Source of the DNA: Pseudomonas sp. RIT-PI-S
Lineage (GTDB): Bacteria; Pseudomonadota; Gammaproteobacteria; Pseudomonadales; Pseudomonadaceae
NCBI RefSeq assembly: GCF_025642975.1
Contig: NZ_JANZKJ010000004.1
Location: 124,001-188,000 of the forward strand
Direction of reading: 5' to 3'
Length of the DNA: 64,000 nucleotides
Shown piece after piece: positions 25,452 to 34,563 of this stretch; position 1 is the first letter of the stretch, and each line of letters starts with the position of its first letter. Below the pieces are notes generated by a model. That model saw nothing but the letters and a program-made list of their open reading frames with translations, was not told the origin of the DNA and made no database searches. The position numbers were made by a program, and so were the translations under genes.

Positions 25452-25512
25452 AGCGATACACGATTATATTAGATACGTTAAATCATGTTTGATATTTGAT
25501 TGTGTATCGCTT
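25451..25512. promoter_or_regulatory. Inverted repeat upstream of paaA, candidate PaaX operator
   Basis: AAGCGATACACGAT (25451-25464) is repeated in inverted form as ATTGTGTATCGCTT (25499-25512), with 13 of 14 bases matching and a 34-bp AT-rich gap. The right arm lies between the -35 and -10 of the paaA promoter. The left arm begins at the last base of the paaK stop codon. Confidence 0.55.
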
Positions 25513-25517
25513 ATAAA
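25489..25517 (+). promoter_or_regulatory. Sigma70-like promoter of paaABCDE
   Basis: -35 TTGATA (25489-25494), a 17-bp spacer and -10 TATAAA (25512-25517), about 57 bp before the paaA start. A near-consensus promoter in an AT-rich window, overlapped by the right arm of the inverted repeat. Confidence 0.6.
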
Positions 25518-25540
25518 GGATGCATTGCATCGCATGGCTC

Positions 25541-25555
25541 GCGGGCTTCGCCCGC
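25541..25555 (+). repeat. REP-like hairpin in the paaA leader
   Basis: GCGGGC-TTC-GCCCGC forms a perfect 6-bp stem with a 3-nt loop in the 5' untranslated leader. It ends 7 bp before the AGGAG ribosome-binding site of paaA. The sequence resembles the core of Pseudomonas REP elements. Confidence 0.5.
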
Positions 25556-25573
25556 TCCAACAGGAGTTTTCAC

Positions 25574-26563
25574 ATGTACGCACAATTGGTGGAAACCGGC
25601 GTCAAGCGCATCAAGTCGCTGGAGGAGATGAGCCCCCAGGAGCGCGAATTCCAGGAAAAGATCGACGCCGAGATCAAGATCGAGGCCAAGAACTGGATGC
25701 CGGAGGCGTACCGGCAAACGCTGATCCGGCAGATCTCCCAGCACGCCCACTCGGAAATCGTCGGCATGCTGCCCGAAGGCAACTGGGTCACCCGCGCGCC
25801 GAGCTTCAAGCGCAAGCTGCAACTGATGGCCAAGATCCAGGACGAAGCCGGCCATGGCCTGTACCTGTACAGCGCCATGGAAACCCTGGGCGCCGACCGC
25901 GACGTGGAAATCGACAAGCTGCACAGCGGCAAAGCCAAGTACTCGAGCATCTTCAACTACCCCACCTTGAGCTGGGCAGACATGGGCGCGGTGGGCTGGC
26001 TGGTGGACGGCGCGGCCATCGTCAACCAGGTGGTGCTGCAGCGCACATCCTATGGGCCGTACTCCCGGGCCATGGTGCGCATCTGCAAGGAAGAGAGCTT
26101 CCATCAGCGCCAAGGCTACGAAATTCTGCTGACCATGATGCGCCACGGCACCCAGGCCCAGAAAGACATGGTCCAGGATGCGATCAACCGGCTGTGGTGG
26201 CCGTCGCTGATGATGTTCGGCCCCAGCGATGAAAGCTCGCCCAACAGTGCCCAGTCCATGGCCTGGAAGATCAAGCGCCAGAGCAACGACGAGCTGCGCC
26301 AGCGCTTCATCGACCAGACCGTGCCGCAGCTGGAGCTGCTGGGCTGCACCGCCCCAGACCCGGACCTGAAATGGAACGCCGAGCGCGGCCATTACGACTT
26401 CGGCGAAATCCAGTGGCAGGAGTTCTACGAAGTGCTCAAGGGCAACGGGCCCTGCAACAAGGAGCGGGTGGCGGCACGGCGCAAGGCAATCGAAGAGGGC
26501 GCCTGGGTGCGCGAAGCGGCCGTGGCATATGCCCGCAAACAACAGAACAAGAACGTCGCCTGA
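25574..26563 (+). CDS. paaA: Phenylacetyl-CoA 1,2-epoxidase catalytic subunit PaaA
   Basis: A 329-residue di-iron (ferritin-like) oxygenase subunit. Metal-ligand helices are visible in [11 protein letters not shown] (ExxH) and [12 protein letters not shown] (ExxH), with earlier acidic ligands in [10 protein letters not shown]. With PaaC it forms the core that epoxidises the ring of phenylacetyl-CoA using O2 and electrons from PaaE. The ATG follows AGGAG at 7 nt. Length is as in known PaaA. Confidence 0.95.
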   Translation: MYAQLVETGVKRIKSLEEMSPQEREFQEKIDAEIKIEAKNWMPEAYRQTLIRQISQHAHSEIVGMLPEGNWVTRAPSFKRKLQLMAKIQDEAGHGLYLYSAMETLGADRDVEIDKLHSGKAKYSSIFNYPTLSWADMGAVGWLVDGAAIVNQVVLQRTSYGPYSRAMVRICKEESFHQRQGYEILLTMMRHGTQAQKDMVQDAINRLWWPSLMMFGPSDESSPNSAQSMAWKIKRQSNDELRQRFIDQTVPQLELLGCTAPDPDLKWNAERGHYDFGEIQWQEFYEVLKGNGPCNKERVAARRKAIEEGAWVREAAVAYARKQQNKNVA

Positions 26564-26578
26564 GCGGGAGAGCACACC

Positions 26579-26860
26579 ATGTCTGAGTGGACGCTGTATG
26601 AAGTTTTCGTGCGCAGCAAGCACGGCCTGAATCACAAACATGTGGGCAGCGTGCACGCCGCCGACGCCGCCATGGCCATTGAGAACGCCCGCGAGCTGTA
26701 CACCCGGCGCAGCGAAGGGGTGAGCCTGTGGGTAGTGCCTTCGGCACTGATCGTGGCGTCCTCGCCGGACGAAAAAGACCCGCTGTTCGACCCGGCCGAC
26801 GACAAGATCTACCGGCATGCCAGTTTCTATGAGCTTCCCGACGAAGTCGGGCACATGTGA
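26579..26860 (+). CDS. paaB: Phenylacetyl-CoA epoxidase subunit PaaB
   Basis: A 93-residue small subunit of the epoxidase (start MSEWTLYEVFVRSKHGLNHKH), which bridges PaaAC heterodimers. It has the characteristic stretch SVHAADAAMAIENARELYTRR. It lies 15 bp after paaA, and its stop is 8 bp before the paaC ATG. Length and sequence fit the family closely. Confidence 0.95.
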   Translation: MSEWTLYEVFVRSKHGLNHKHVGSVHAADAAMAIENARELYTRRSEGVSLWVVPSALIVASSPDEKDPLFDPADDKIYRHASFYELPDEVGHM

Positions 26861-26868
26861 GGCCGGCC

Positions 26869-27630
26869 ATGAACACTGAGCAAGACCTTATCCAATACCT
26901 GCTGCTGCTCGGCGACAGCGCCTTGATCCAGGGCCAGCGCCTGTGCGAATGGTGCGGCAAGGCCCCGGCCATTGAAGAAGAGCTGGCGTTGATGAACGTG
27001 GGCCTGGACCTGGTGGGCCAAGCGCGTAACTGGCTCGAATACGCCGCCGAACTGATCGGCGACGGCCAAGACGCCGATCACCTGGCGTTCCGCCGCGACC
27101 AGCGCGAGTTCCGCAACCTGTTGCTGGTCGAGCAGCCCAACGGCGACTTCGCCGTGACCATGACCAAACAGTTTCTCTACGACGCCTGGCACCTGCAGGT
27201 GCTAACCGGGTTGAGCCAGTCGCGCGATGAGCGCCTTGCCGGCATTGCCGCCAAGGCCGTGAAAGAAGTGACTTACCACCTGCGCCGTTCCAGCGAATGG
27301 GTGCAACGCCTGGGCGGCGGCACCGAGGAGAGCCGTCGGCGCATGCTGGCGGCCATCGCTGATGTGTGGCGTTTCACCGTCGAGCTGACCGCGGGCAGCG
27401 ATGGTGAGCAGCGCCTTTTCGAGGCGGGCACTGCCGCGAACCCAGCCCAGGTGGGCGCCGCCTGGCTGCACCAAGTGACCGCCACCTTCGCCAGCGTGGA
27501 ATTGCCCGTGCCCGAGGCGGCCAACTATTTCTACCTCAGTGGCCGGCAGGGGCTGCACACCGAGCATCTGGGGTTGGTGTTGGCGGAAATGCAATTCCTG
27601 CCCAGGGCATACCCCGATGCAACCTGGTGA
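26869..27630 (+). CDS. paaC: Phenylacetyl-CoA epoxidase structural subunit PaaC
   Basis: A 253-residue ferritin-like protein that forms the heterodimer with PaaA but lacks a full catalytic di-iron site. Long helices dominate (LIQYLLLLGDSALIQGQRL; EEELALMNVGLDLVGQARN). The start MNTEQDLIQ at 26869 follows GAGG. A GTG four codons earlier is in frame but inside the paaB stop region. The 3' end overlaps paaD by 14 bp. Confidence 0.94.
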   Translation: MNTEQDLIQYLLLLGDSALIQGQRLCEWCGKAPAIEEELALMNVGLDLVGQARNWLEYAAELIGDGQDADHLAFRRDQREFRNLLLVEQPNGDFAVTMTKQFLYDAWHLQVLTGLSQSRDERLAGIAAKAVKEVTYHLRRSSEWVQRLGGGTEESRRRMLAAIADVWRFTVELTAGSDGEQRLFEAGTAANPAQVGAAWLHQVTATFASVELPVPEAANYFYLSGRQGLHTEHLGLVLAEMQFLPRAYPDATW

Positions 27631-28153
27631 GCTGATCAGCAGCGACCGCGGCGCTCGCCAGGTACAGCCGGTGGACCTGCCCAGGGCCTGGGCGGTGCTC
27701 GAGCAGGTGATGGACCCGGAAGTCCCGGTAGTGAGCGTGGTCGACCTGGGCATCGTCCGCGACCTGACCTGGGAGGCTGGGCATCTGCACCTGGTGGTAA
27801 CCCCAACGTACTCAGGCTGCCCGGCGACCGAAGTGATCGAAGGGGATATCCGCCAGGCATTGGAGGGGGCGGGCTTCGCCGCGCCCCGGCTGGAGCGTCG
27901 GCTGACCCCGGCCTGGAGCACCGACTGGATTACCGAACAAGGCCGCGAGCGGCTGCGCGCCTACGGCATCGCGCCGCCGGAGGGCAGCGGCAGCAAGCGC
28001 AGCCTGCTTGGCGGCGAGCCACCTCAGGTGTGCTGCCCGCTCTGCGGCAGCGCCCATACCGAGCTGCTTAGCCAGTTCGGCTCGACCGCCTGCAAGGCGC
28101 TGTATCGGTGCCGCGACTGCCTCGAACCCTTCGACTATTTCAAATGCCTCTGA
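27617..28153 (+). CDS. paaD: PaaD, Fe-S maturation factor for the epoxidase complex
   Basis: A 178-residue protein. An N-terminal MIP18/SufT-like (DUF59) domain contains DPEVPVVSVVDLGIVRDL and TYSGCPATEVIEGDI. A C-terminal zinc-ribbon-like part has CCPLCGS and CRDC. It is required for the activity of the complex, probably by inserting the 2Fe-2S cluster of PaaE, and is not itself an epoxidase subunit. Confidence 0.92.
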   Translation: MQPGELISSDRGARQVQPVDLPRAWAVLEQVMDPEVPVVSVVDLGIVRDLTWEAGHLHLVVTPTYSGCPATEVIEGDIRQALEGAGFAAPRLERRLTPAWSTDWITEQGRERLRAYGIAPPEGSGSKRSLLGGEPPQVCCPLCGSAHTELLSQFGSTACKALYRCRDCLEPFDYFKCL

Positions 28154-28182
28154 GCGCGCCGCGCCGGTAGAGGGAGATCCGC

Positions 28183-29259
28183 ATGAGCCATTTCCATAGC
28201 CTGACCATCAAGCAGGTGCGCGCCGAAACCCGGGACGCGGTGTCGGTCGCGTTCGAGGTACCGCCTGAGCTGCAGCATGATTTTCGTTTTACCCAGGGCC
28301 AGTATTTGGTGATGCGTACCTGGCTGGGCGGCGAAGAGGTACGGCGTTCGTATTCGATCTGCAGCGGTGTCGACGAGGGCGAGCTGCGGGTGGCCATCAA
28401 ACGGGTGCCCGGCGGGCGCTTCTCGGCCTTCGCCAACGAAGTGCTCAAGCCCGGCCATGCCATTGAGGTGATGCCGCCGTCGGGGTCCTTCTATGTGCCG
28501 CTGGACCCGTCGCGCCACGGCAATTACCTGGCCGTGGCCGCGGGCAGCGGCATTACCCCGATCCTTTCGATCATCACCACCACCCTGGAGCGCGAGCCCC
28601 ACAGCCGTTTCACCTTGCTGTACGGCAACCGCTCCAGCTCCGGTGCCTTGTTCCGCGACAAGCTCGAAGACCTGAAAAACCGCTATTTGCAGCGGCTGAA
28701 CCTGATCTTCGTGTTCAGCCGTGAGCAGCAGGACGTGGACCTCTACAACGGGCGCATAGACGCCGACAAATGCGGGCAGCTGTTCTCGCGCTGGATAGAC
28801 GTGCCCCGGCTGGATGCGGCGTTCATCTGCGGCCCCCACGCGATGACCGAAACCGTGCGCGATAGCCTGAAGGTCAACGGCATGCGCCCGGAGCGGATTC
28901 ATTTCGAGCTGTTCGCCGCCGAAGGCAACCCGCAGAAGCGCGATGCCCGCGAGGCGGCGCGCCAGCGGGGCTCGGCCATCAGCCATATCACCGTGATCAG
29001 CGATGGCCGCGCCCTGGCGTTCGACCTGCCGCGCAACACCGTCAGCGTGCTCGACGCCGGCAACGCCCAGGGCGCGGAACTGCCGTACTCGTGCAAGGCC
29101 GGTGTGTGCTCCACCTGCAAGTGCAAGGTAATCGAAGGCGAGGTAGAAATGGACAGCAACCACGCCCTGGAGGACTACGAAGTGGCGGCCGGCTATGTGC
29201 TCTCCTGCCAGACCTTCCCCGTCAGCGACAACGTGGTGCTCGATTTCGACCAGCTTTGA
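28183..29259 (+). CDS. paaE: Phenylacetyl-CoA epoxidase reductase PaaE
   Basis: A 358-residue NADPH reductase. The FAD-binding domain has RRSYSICSG, the NAD(P) domain has GSGITPILSI and FICGPHAM, and the C-terminal plant-type 2Fe-2S domain has Cys ligands in CKAGVCSTCKCKV and LSCQTFP. It passes electrons to the di-iron centre of PaaA. It is the last gene of paaABCDE; 156 bp separate it from paaZ. Confidence 0.95.
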   Translation: MSHFHSLTIKQVRAETRDAVSVAFEVPPELQHDFRFTQGQYLVMRTWLGGEEVRRSYSICSGVDEGELRVAIKRVPGGRFSAFANEVLKPGHAIEVMPPSGSFYVPLDPSRHGNYLAVAAGSGITPILSIITTTLEREPHSRFTLLYGNRSSSGALFRDKLEDLKNRYLQRLNLIFVFSREQQDVDLYNGRIDADKCGQLFSRWIDVPRLDAAFICGPHAMTETVRDSLKVNGMRPERIHFELFAAEGNPQKRDAREAARQRGSAISHITVISDGRALAFDLPRNTVSVLDAGNAQGAELPYSCKAGVCSTCKCKVIEGEVEMDSNHALEDYEVAAGYVLSCQTFPVSDNVVLDFDQL

Positions 29260-29415
29260 ACGGCCTGCTGTCCGCGGCCTTATGGAAAATTCGTAGTTCA
29301 CCGCAAGTTTTTTCGTAGCAGCAGGGCTTGCCCTCGACCGGCCGGATCGCCAAGACCTGCGGGACGCGGGGAGGCCTCGCTGCGCAGGCTTCGTTTTCAA
29401 TTCAGGAGAACAACA

Positions 29416-31467
29416 ATGCCCACCGCACATGTCTTGCAGAGCTTCATCGGCGGCCAGTGGATCGGCCAGCATGCGGCGCAGCCCTTGCGCAGCGCCTTGA
29501 ACGGCGAGGTGATTGCCCACGCCCACGATGAGGCGCCTGACTTCGCCCAGGCGCTGGCCCACGCGCGCCAGCAGGGCCTGGGCGGCCTGGCGGCGATGGA
29601 TTTCCAGACCCGCGCCGCCTGCCTCAAGGCGTTGGCCAAGTACCTGGCCGAGCGCAAGGAGCAGCTGTATGAGATCTCCCGCCACAGCGGAGCGACCCGG
29701 GCCGACAGCTGGATCGACATCGAGGGCGGCAACGCCACCCTGTTCAGCTATGCCGGCCTGGGCGCGCGTGAGCTCCCCTCCGGCAACCTGCTGCACGAAG
29801 GGCCGGCGATCCCGCTGAGCAAAGGCGGCACTTTCTCCGGCACGCACATCCTGGTGCCCCGCAGTGGGGTGGCCGTGCACATCAATGCGTTCAACTTCCC
29901 CATCTGGGGCATGTTGGAAAAATTTGCCCCCACCTTCCTCGCTGGCATGCCCTGCATCATCAAGCCGGCCACTGCCACCAGCTACATCACCGAGGCGGCC
30001 GTGCGCCTGATCGAGGAGTCCGGCCTGTTGCCAGCGGGTAGCCTGCAGTTGGTGATCGGCAGCACCGGCGACCTGCTCGACCGGCTGCAGGGCCAGGATG
30101 TGGTCACGTTCACAGGCTCTGCCGACACCGCCGCCAAGCTGCGGGTCAATGCCAACCTGATTCGCCACTCGGTGCCGTTCAACGCCGAGGCAGACTCGCT
30201 CAACTGCGCGATCCTTGCGCCGGACGTGACCCCGGACGACGAAGAGTTCGACCTGTTCGTGAAAGAAGTGGTGCGCGAGATGACGGTCAAGGCCGGGCAA
30301 AAGTGCACGGCCATCCGCCGCGCCATCGTGCCGGCCAACCTGATGGACGCCGTGGCCACCCGCATGCAGGAGCGCCTGCGCAAGGTGGTGGTGGGCGACC
30401 CAGCCCTTGAAGGTGTGCGCATGGGGGCACTGGCCTCTCATGCGCAGCAGGCCGACGTCGCCGAGCGCGTGCAGAGCCTGCTCGAAGGCAGCGACCTGCT
30501 GTTCGGCGCCCGTGACGGCTTCGAACCGCGCGGCGAGGGCGTGGCCGAAGGCGCGTTCTTCGCCCCTACCTTGCTGCTGGCCCGGGATCCCCACGCCGAC
30601 GGCGGCGCCCACGACATCGAAGCCTTTGGCCCGGTCAGCACGCTGATGGCCTATACCGACATCGACGAAGCACTGGCCCTGGCCGCGCGAGGCAAGGGTA
30701 GCCTGGTGGCCACCTTGGTCACCCGCGATCCGCGCATTGCCGCCAAGGCCATTCCCGCCGCGGCAGCCTGGCACGGCCGCCTGCTGGTGCTGGACCGCGA
30801 GGCTGCCGCGGAGTCCACCGGTCATGGCTCGCCCTTGCCGGTGCTCAAGCATGGCGGCCCTGGGCGCGCTGGCGGTGGCGAAGAGCTGGGCGGCCTGCGC
30901 GCGGTGAAACACTACCTGCAGCGGGCAGCGGTGCAAGGTTCGCCGACCATGCTCGCGGCGGTCACCGGTGAGCACGTGCGCGGTGCCAAGGTTTTCGAGA
31001 GCGACGTGCACCCCTTCCGTCGTTACTTCGAAGACCTGCGCATCAGCGAGTCGCTGCTCACCCACCGGCGTACCGTGACCGAGGCGGACCTGGTCAACTT
31101 CGGGTGCTTGTCGGGCGATCATTTCTACATGCATTTCGACGACATCGCCGCCAAGCAATCGCAATTCGGCAAGCGCATCGCCCACGGTTACTTCGTGCTG
31201 TCCGCCGCCGCTGGCCTGTTCGTGTCCCCCGGGCAGGGGCCAGTGCTGGCCAACTACGGCTTAGATACCCTGCGCTTCGTCAACCCGGTGGGCATCGGCG
31301 ACACCATCCAGGCGCGCCTGACCTGCAAGCGCAAGATCGACCAGGGCAAAACCAGCCCACTCGGCCAACCCCAGGGCGTGGTGGCCTGGGACGTGGAAGT
31401 GACCAACCAGCACGGCGAGCTGGTGGCCAGTTACGACATCCTGACCCTGGTATTGAAGCGCAGCTGA
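29416..31467 (+). CDS. paaZ: Bifunctional oxepin-CoA hydrolase / semialdehyde dehydrogenase PaaZ
   Basis: A 683-residue fusion. Residues 1 to about 520 are an aldehyde dehydrogenase domain (catalytic Cys in [13 protein letters not shown]). Residues of about 530-683 are a MaoC-like R-hydratase domain with [10 protein letters not shown] and IAHGYFVLS. The hydratase domain opens the oxepin ring and the dehydrogenase oxidises the resulting reactive aldehyde. An AATTCAGGAG leader precedes the ATG. It ends just before a REP tandem array. Confidence 0.95.
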   Translation: MPTAHVLQSFIGGQWIGQHAAQPLRSALNGEVIAHAHDEAPDFAQALAHARQQGLGGLAAMDFQTRAACLKALAKYLAERKEQLYEISRHSGATRADSWIDIEGGNATLFSYAGLGARELPSGNLLHEGPAIPLSKGGTFSGTHILVPRSGVAVHINAFNFPIWGMLEKFAPTFLAGMPCIIKPATATSYITEAAVRLIEESGLLPAGSLQLVIGSTGDLLDRLQGQDVVTFTGSADTAAKLRVNANLIRHSVPFNAEADSLNCAILAPDVTPDDEEFDLFVKEVVREMTVKAGQKCTAIRRAIVPANLMDAVATRMQERLRKVVVGDPALEGVRMGALASHAQQADVAERVQSLLEGSDLLFGARDGFEPRGEGVAEGAFFAPTLLLARDPHADGGAHDIEAFGPVSTLMAYTDIDEALALAARGKGSLVATLVTRDPRIAAKAIPAAAAWHGRLLVLDREAAAESTGHGSPLPVLKHGGPGRAGGGEELGGLRAVKHYLQRAAVQGSPTMLAAVTGEHVRGAKVFESDVHPFRRYFEDLRISESLLTHRRTVTEADLVNFGCLSGDHFYMHFDDIAAKQSQFGKRIAHGYFVLSAAAGLFVSPGQGPVLANYGLDTLRFVNPVGIGDTIQARLTCKRKIDQGKTSPLGQPQGVVAWDVEVTNQHGELVASYDILTLVLKRS

Positions 31468-31497
31468 CGGCCAGGCACGCAGGCCATCGCCCACCCG

Positions 31498-31855
31498 GTG
31501 GGAGCGTGCGAAGCCCGCGAACAGGGCCGCTGCCGGCGTCTCCGAGCCGTTCCCCAACGCATGGACCGAATGTTCGCAGGCTTCGCCAGCGCCTACCCCA
31601 AGGCCCATTCCCACCCCGCCCGGGTGGGAGCGTGCGAAGCCCGCGAACAGGGCCGCTGCGGGCCTACCCGGGCCGTTCCCCAACGCACGCACCGGAGGTT
31701 CGCAGGCTTCCCCGGCGCCTACCCAAAGCCCATTCCCACCCCGCCTCGGTGGGAGCGTGCGAAGCCCGCGAACAGGGCCGCTGCGGACGTCCTCCGGCCG
31801 TTTCCCAACGCACGCACCGAAGGTGCGCAGGCTTCGCCAGCGCCTACCCTAAATG
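31498..31855. repeat. Three tandem copies of a ~125-bp REP-pair (BIME-like) element
   Basis: Units begin at 31498, 31624 and 31749 with GTGGGAGCGTGCGAAGCCCG. Within each unit GCGAAGCCCGCGAAC is followed about 60 bp later by its near-perfect inverse GTTCGCAGGCTTCGC, so each unit can form a large hairpin. The array fills the 376-bp gap between convergent paaZ and the Lrp-type gene. Its last bases overlap the stop codon of the latter. Confidence 0.85.
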
Positions 31856-32326
31856 CTCCAACGGCAGCGGCGAGGGGCTTTTGATTTCCCGCAGCACCAC
31901 CGCCGAGCGGATCTCGCTCACCCCTGGCAGCTTGAATACCACGCTGTGCAGGAAGGCGTCGTAGCTGGCGATGTCTGGGGTAACGACCTTGAGCAGGTAG
32001 TCCCCCTGGCCAGTGGTGCTGTAGCACTCAATGATCGCCGCGCAGCGCTGCACGGCCTGTTCGAACTCCTCCACCACGTTTTCCACGTGGCGCGCCAGGT
32101 TGACCTCCGCCATCACGCAATTGCCCAGGCCTACCTGGTGGCGGTCGAGCACGGTGGTGTAGTGGCGGATGATCCCGTTCTGCTCCAGCGCCTTGAGGCG
32201 CTTCCAGGTGGGCGTGGTGGACAGGCCGATCTTGTTGGCCAGGTCCTGCACGGACAAGCGCCCGTCAGCCTGCAGCGCTTCAAGGATTTTCACGGAGTAG
32301 GCGTCGAGAGAAGGAACCGTCTTCAT
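31844..32326 (-). CDS. Lrp/AsnC-family regulator (BkdR-like)
   Basis: A 160-residue regulator. The N-terminal helix-turn-helix (around 10-60: DAYSVKILEALQADGRLSV, LSTTPTWKRLKALEQNG) is followed by an AsnC/RAM ligand domain (YSTTGQGDYLLKVV). It is divergent from the fused E1 gene, the same arrangement as bkdR and the bkd operon in Pseudomonas. It probably controls that operon in response to an amino acid. Its TAG lies inside the end of the REP array. Confidence 0.85.
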   Translation of the reverse strand: MKTVPSLDAYSVKILEALQADGRLSVQDLANKIGLSTTPTWKRLKALEQNGIIRHYTTVLDRHQVGLGNCVMAEVNLARHVENVVEEFEQAVQRCAAIIECYSTTGQGDYLLKVVTPDIASYDAFLHSVVFKLPGVSEIRSAVVLREIKSPSPLPLEHLG

Positions 32327-32474
32327 TATTGTTATCCGGAGAATGTTCGTTACCGGATTCTACGAGAATGGAGAAAAGCGAGAAGCACTTTTTCGGCCCC
32401 GGCTTTTACTATCGCTGCATGGACCGGCATGCCCGATGGCCGGAAAAGCTGGCTGCGACAAGGACAATAATAAG

Positions 32475-34562
32475 ATGACCGCGATACAGAAAAAGCCCCG
32501 GCAAACGAGCTTCGCCAACAGCACGGCGGCCGCCTACGATTGGCGCGAAGTCGCGCGGCTGATCATGATTTCCCGTGGGCTGGATGAGTTGGAGGAGAAA
32601 ACCCTCGTTCCGCAGAAAAAAGTGCTTTATCAGTTTTCTGCCCGCGGCCATGACCTGGCGCAAATCCTTCTTGGCCTGCAACTGACCAACCCGCACGATG
32701 CCGCCTGCGGCTACTACCGTTCGCGGCCCATGCTGCTGGCATTGGGCGTGGACCTGGCCGACGCGCTCGGCTCATCCATGGCCCGCGCTGGCGGCTACTC
32801 CGACGGGCGCGACATCGGCGTGGTGTTCAACTACCCCAACCCCGGCGGCCCCGCCGCGCTGCCCATGTGTGGCGGCGTGGGCGCGCAATACACCCCCACC
32901 GCGGGTTGGGCCAGCGCCATCGACTACCGCACCCGGGTGCTGAAAGACGCCAGCTATAGCCAAGCCATCAGCGTGGTGCTGGGCGGCGACGGGTCGGTGG
33001 CCACCAACGGCTTCTGGGCGGCACTCACCCTGGCCACCACGCAAAAGCTGCCAATGTTGTTCTACATCGAAGACAACGGCTTCGGCATTTCCGTACCCTC
33101 GACCTTCCAGACCCCCGGTGGCGATATCGCCGCCAACCTGGCCAGCTTCCAGAACCTGCACATCCTTACCGGCGACGGCTACAACCCGAACGAAAGCGCG
33201 ACCTTGATCAGCCAGGCGGTGGACCACGTGCGCAGCCGCAAAGGCCCCTGCCTGCTGCGCCTGAAGGTGCCGCGCCTGCAGGGCCATAGCTTCCAGGACA
33301 CCCAAACGTACAAGTCCGAGGCGACCGTCAAACGCGAGTGGTCCCTCGACCCTTTGCCAAAGCTGCGCGAATTCCTGGTGCCGAGCCAGCTCAGCGCCGG
33401 GGAGTGGGACCAGCTCGAAGAGCAGGCCCGCGCCGAGGTCGAGCAAGCCCGGGCCGCCGCCGAAGCACGCCCGGTCAGCGATCCTGCCCGGGTCACGCAT
33501 CACGTGTTTTTCGAAGGCGAACTGCAACAGCGCGGTGGGCAGTGGCCGGAGGGCTACCAGGCGCCGGCGGCCGACAGTGTGCCCAAGCCCGAAGGGCAAC
33601 GGTTGAACATGGTGGCGGCGATCCGCCGTACGCTGGACCACGAGCTGGCGGTCAATCCACGGGTAGCGGTGTTCGGCGAGGATGTGGGCCCCAAGGGCGG
33701 GGTGCATGCGGTAACCCTCGGGCTGCAGGAGAAGTACGGCGACGGCCGGGTGTTCGACACCAGCTTGTCCGAAGAGGGAATCATCGGCCGCGCCGTGGGC
33801 ATGGCGCTTGCGGGGCTGATGCCGGTGCCCGAGATCCAGTTCCGCAAGTACGCCGACCCTGCCATGGAGCAGATCAACGACTGCGGCACCATGCGCTGGC
33901 GCACCAATAACCGCTTCGCAGCGCCCATGGTGGTGCGTATTCCTGGGGGCTTCTTCAAGTGTGGGGACCCCTGGCACAGCCAGACCAACGAGGTGCAGTT
34001 CGTGCATTCGCCGGGCTGGAAAGTCGCCGTGCCCTCCAATGCCGAGGACGCCGTCGGCCTGCTGCGTGGCGCCTTGCGCGGTAACGATCCGGTGATCTTC
34101 TTCGAACACCGCGCCATGCTCGACGCTACCTCCGCGCGGCGCCCATATCCGGGGGATGACTACGTGCTGCCCTTTGGCAAGGCGCGGACGGTGGTGCAAG
34201 GCAACGACATCACCGTGGTTACCTGGGGCGCGATGGTCGAGCGCTGCGAGCAAGCCGCTCAGGGCCGCTCGGTGGAGGTGATCGACCTGCGCACCCTGAT
34301 GCCGTGGGACAGCGACGCGGTGCTCAAATCCGTTAGCCGCACCCATCGCTGCCTCATCGTGCATGAAGACCTCGGCACCGCGGGCTTCGGCGCGGAGATC
34401 GCCGCAGTGGTGGCCGACAAAGCCTTCATCGAACTCGACGCACCGGTGGCGCGCCTGACCATGCCAGACATCCCTAGCCCGCATCATCCGCTGCTGATGG
34501 AGCACGCGCTGCCATCGGTGGAAGACATCGCGGCGAAGATCGACGAGTTGGTGGGGTTCTGA
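32475..34562 (+). CDS. 2-oxoacid dehydrogenase E1, fused alpha and beta subunits
   Basis: A 695-residue thiamine-diphosphate enzyme. Residues 1 to about 350 are an alpha subunit with the TPP motif GDGSVATNGFW ... EDNGFG and the GHSFQDTQTY loop. From about 370 (RLNMVAAIRRTLDHELAVNP) it is a beta subunit with GEDVGPKGGV, SEEGIIGRAVGMA and a C-terminal transketolase domain. It decarboxylates a branched-chain or aryl 2-oxoacid and acylates the E2 lipoyl group. The chosen ATG follows AAGGA; the longer frame to 32343 is unlikely. bkdA1/bkdA2 are separate genes in P. putida, so the fusion is notable. Confidence 0.87.
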   Translation: MTAIQKKPRQTSFANSTAAAYDWREVARLIMISRGLDELEEKTLVPQKKVLYQFSARGHDLAQILLGLQLTNPHDAACGYYRSRPMLLALGVDLADALGSSMARAGGYSDGRDIGVVFNYPNPGGPAALPMCGGVGAQYTPTAGWASAIDYRTRVLKDASYSQAISVVLGGDGSVATNGFWAALTLATTQKLPMLFYIEDNGFGISVPSTFQTPGGDIAANLASFQNLHILTGDGYNPNESATLISQAVDHVRSRKGPCLLRLKVPRLQGHSFQDTQTYKSEATVKREWSLDPLPKLREFLVPSQLSAGEWDQLEEQARAEVEQARAAAEARPVSDPARVTHHVFFEGELQQRGGQWPEGYQAPAADSVPKPEGQRLNMVAAIRRTLDHELAVNPRVAVFGEDVGPKGGVHAVTLGLQEKYGDGRVFDTSLSEEGIIGRAVGMALAGLMPVPEIQFRKYADPAMEQINDCGTMRWRTNNRFAAPMVVRIPGGFFKCGDPWHSQTNEVQFVHSPGWKVAVPSNAEDAVGLLRGALRGNDPVIFFEHRAMLDATSARRPYPGDDYVLPFGKARTVVQGNDITVVTWGAMVERCEQAAQGRSVEVIDLRTLMPWDSDAVLKSVSRTHRCLIVHEDLGTAGFGAEIAAVVADKAFIELDAPVARLTMPDIPSPHHPLLMEHALPSVEDIAAKIDELVGF

Positions 34563-34563
34563 G

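Noticed and set aside
28135..31185. 1016-codon open frame on the minus strand opposite paaE and paaZ
   Set aside because: The translation is Gly/Ala/His/Gln-rich with no domain, while the plus strand encodes two clearly recognised proteins; an antisense shadow.
31498..31855. Possible CRISPR array
   Set aside because: Units are ~125 bp, adjacent and nearly identical throughout, with no unique spacers and no cas genes; REP-type tandem repeat instead.
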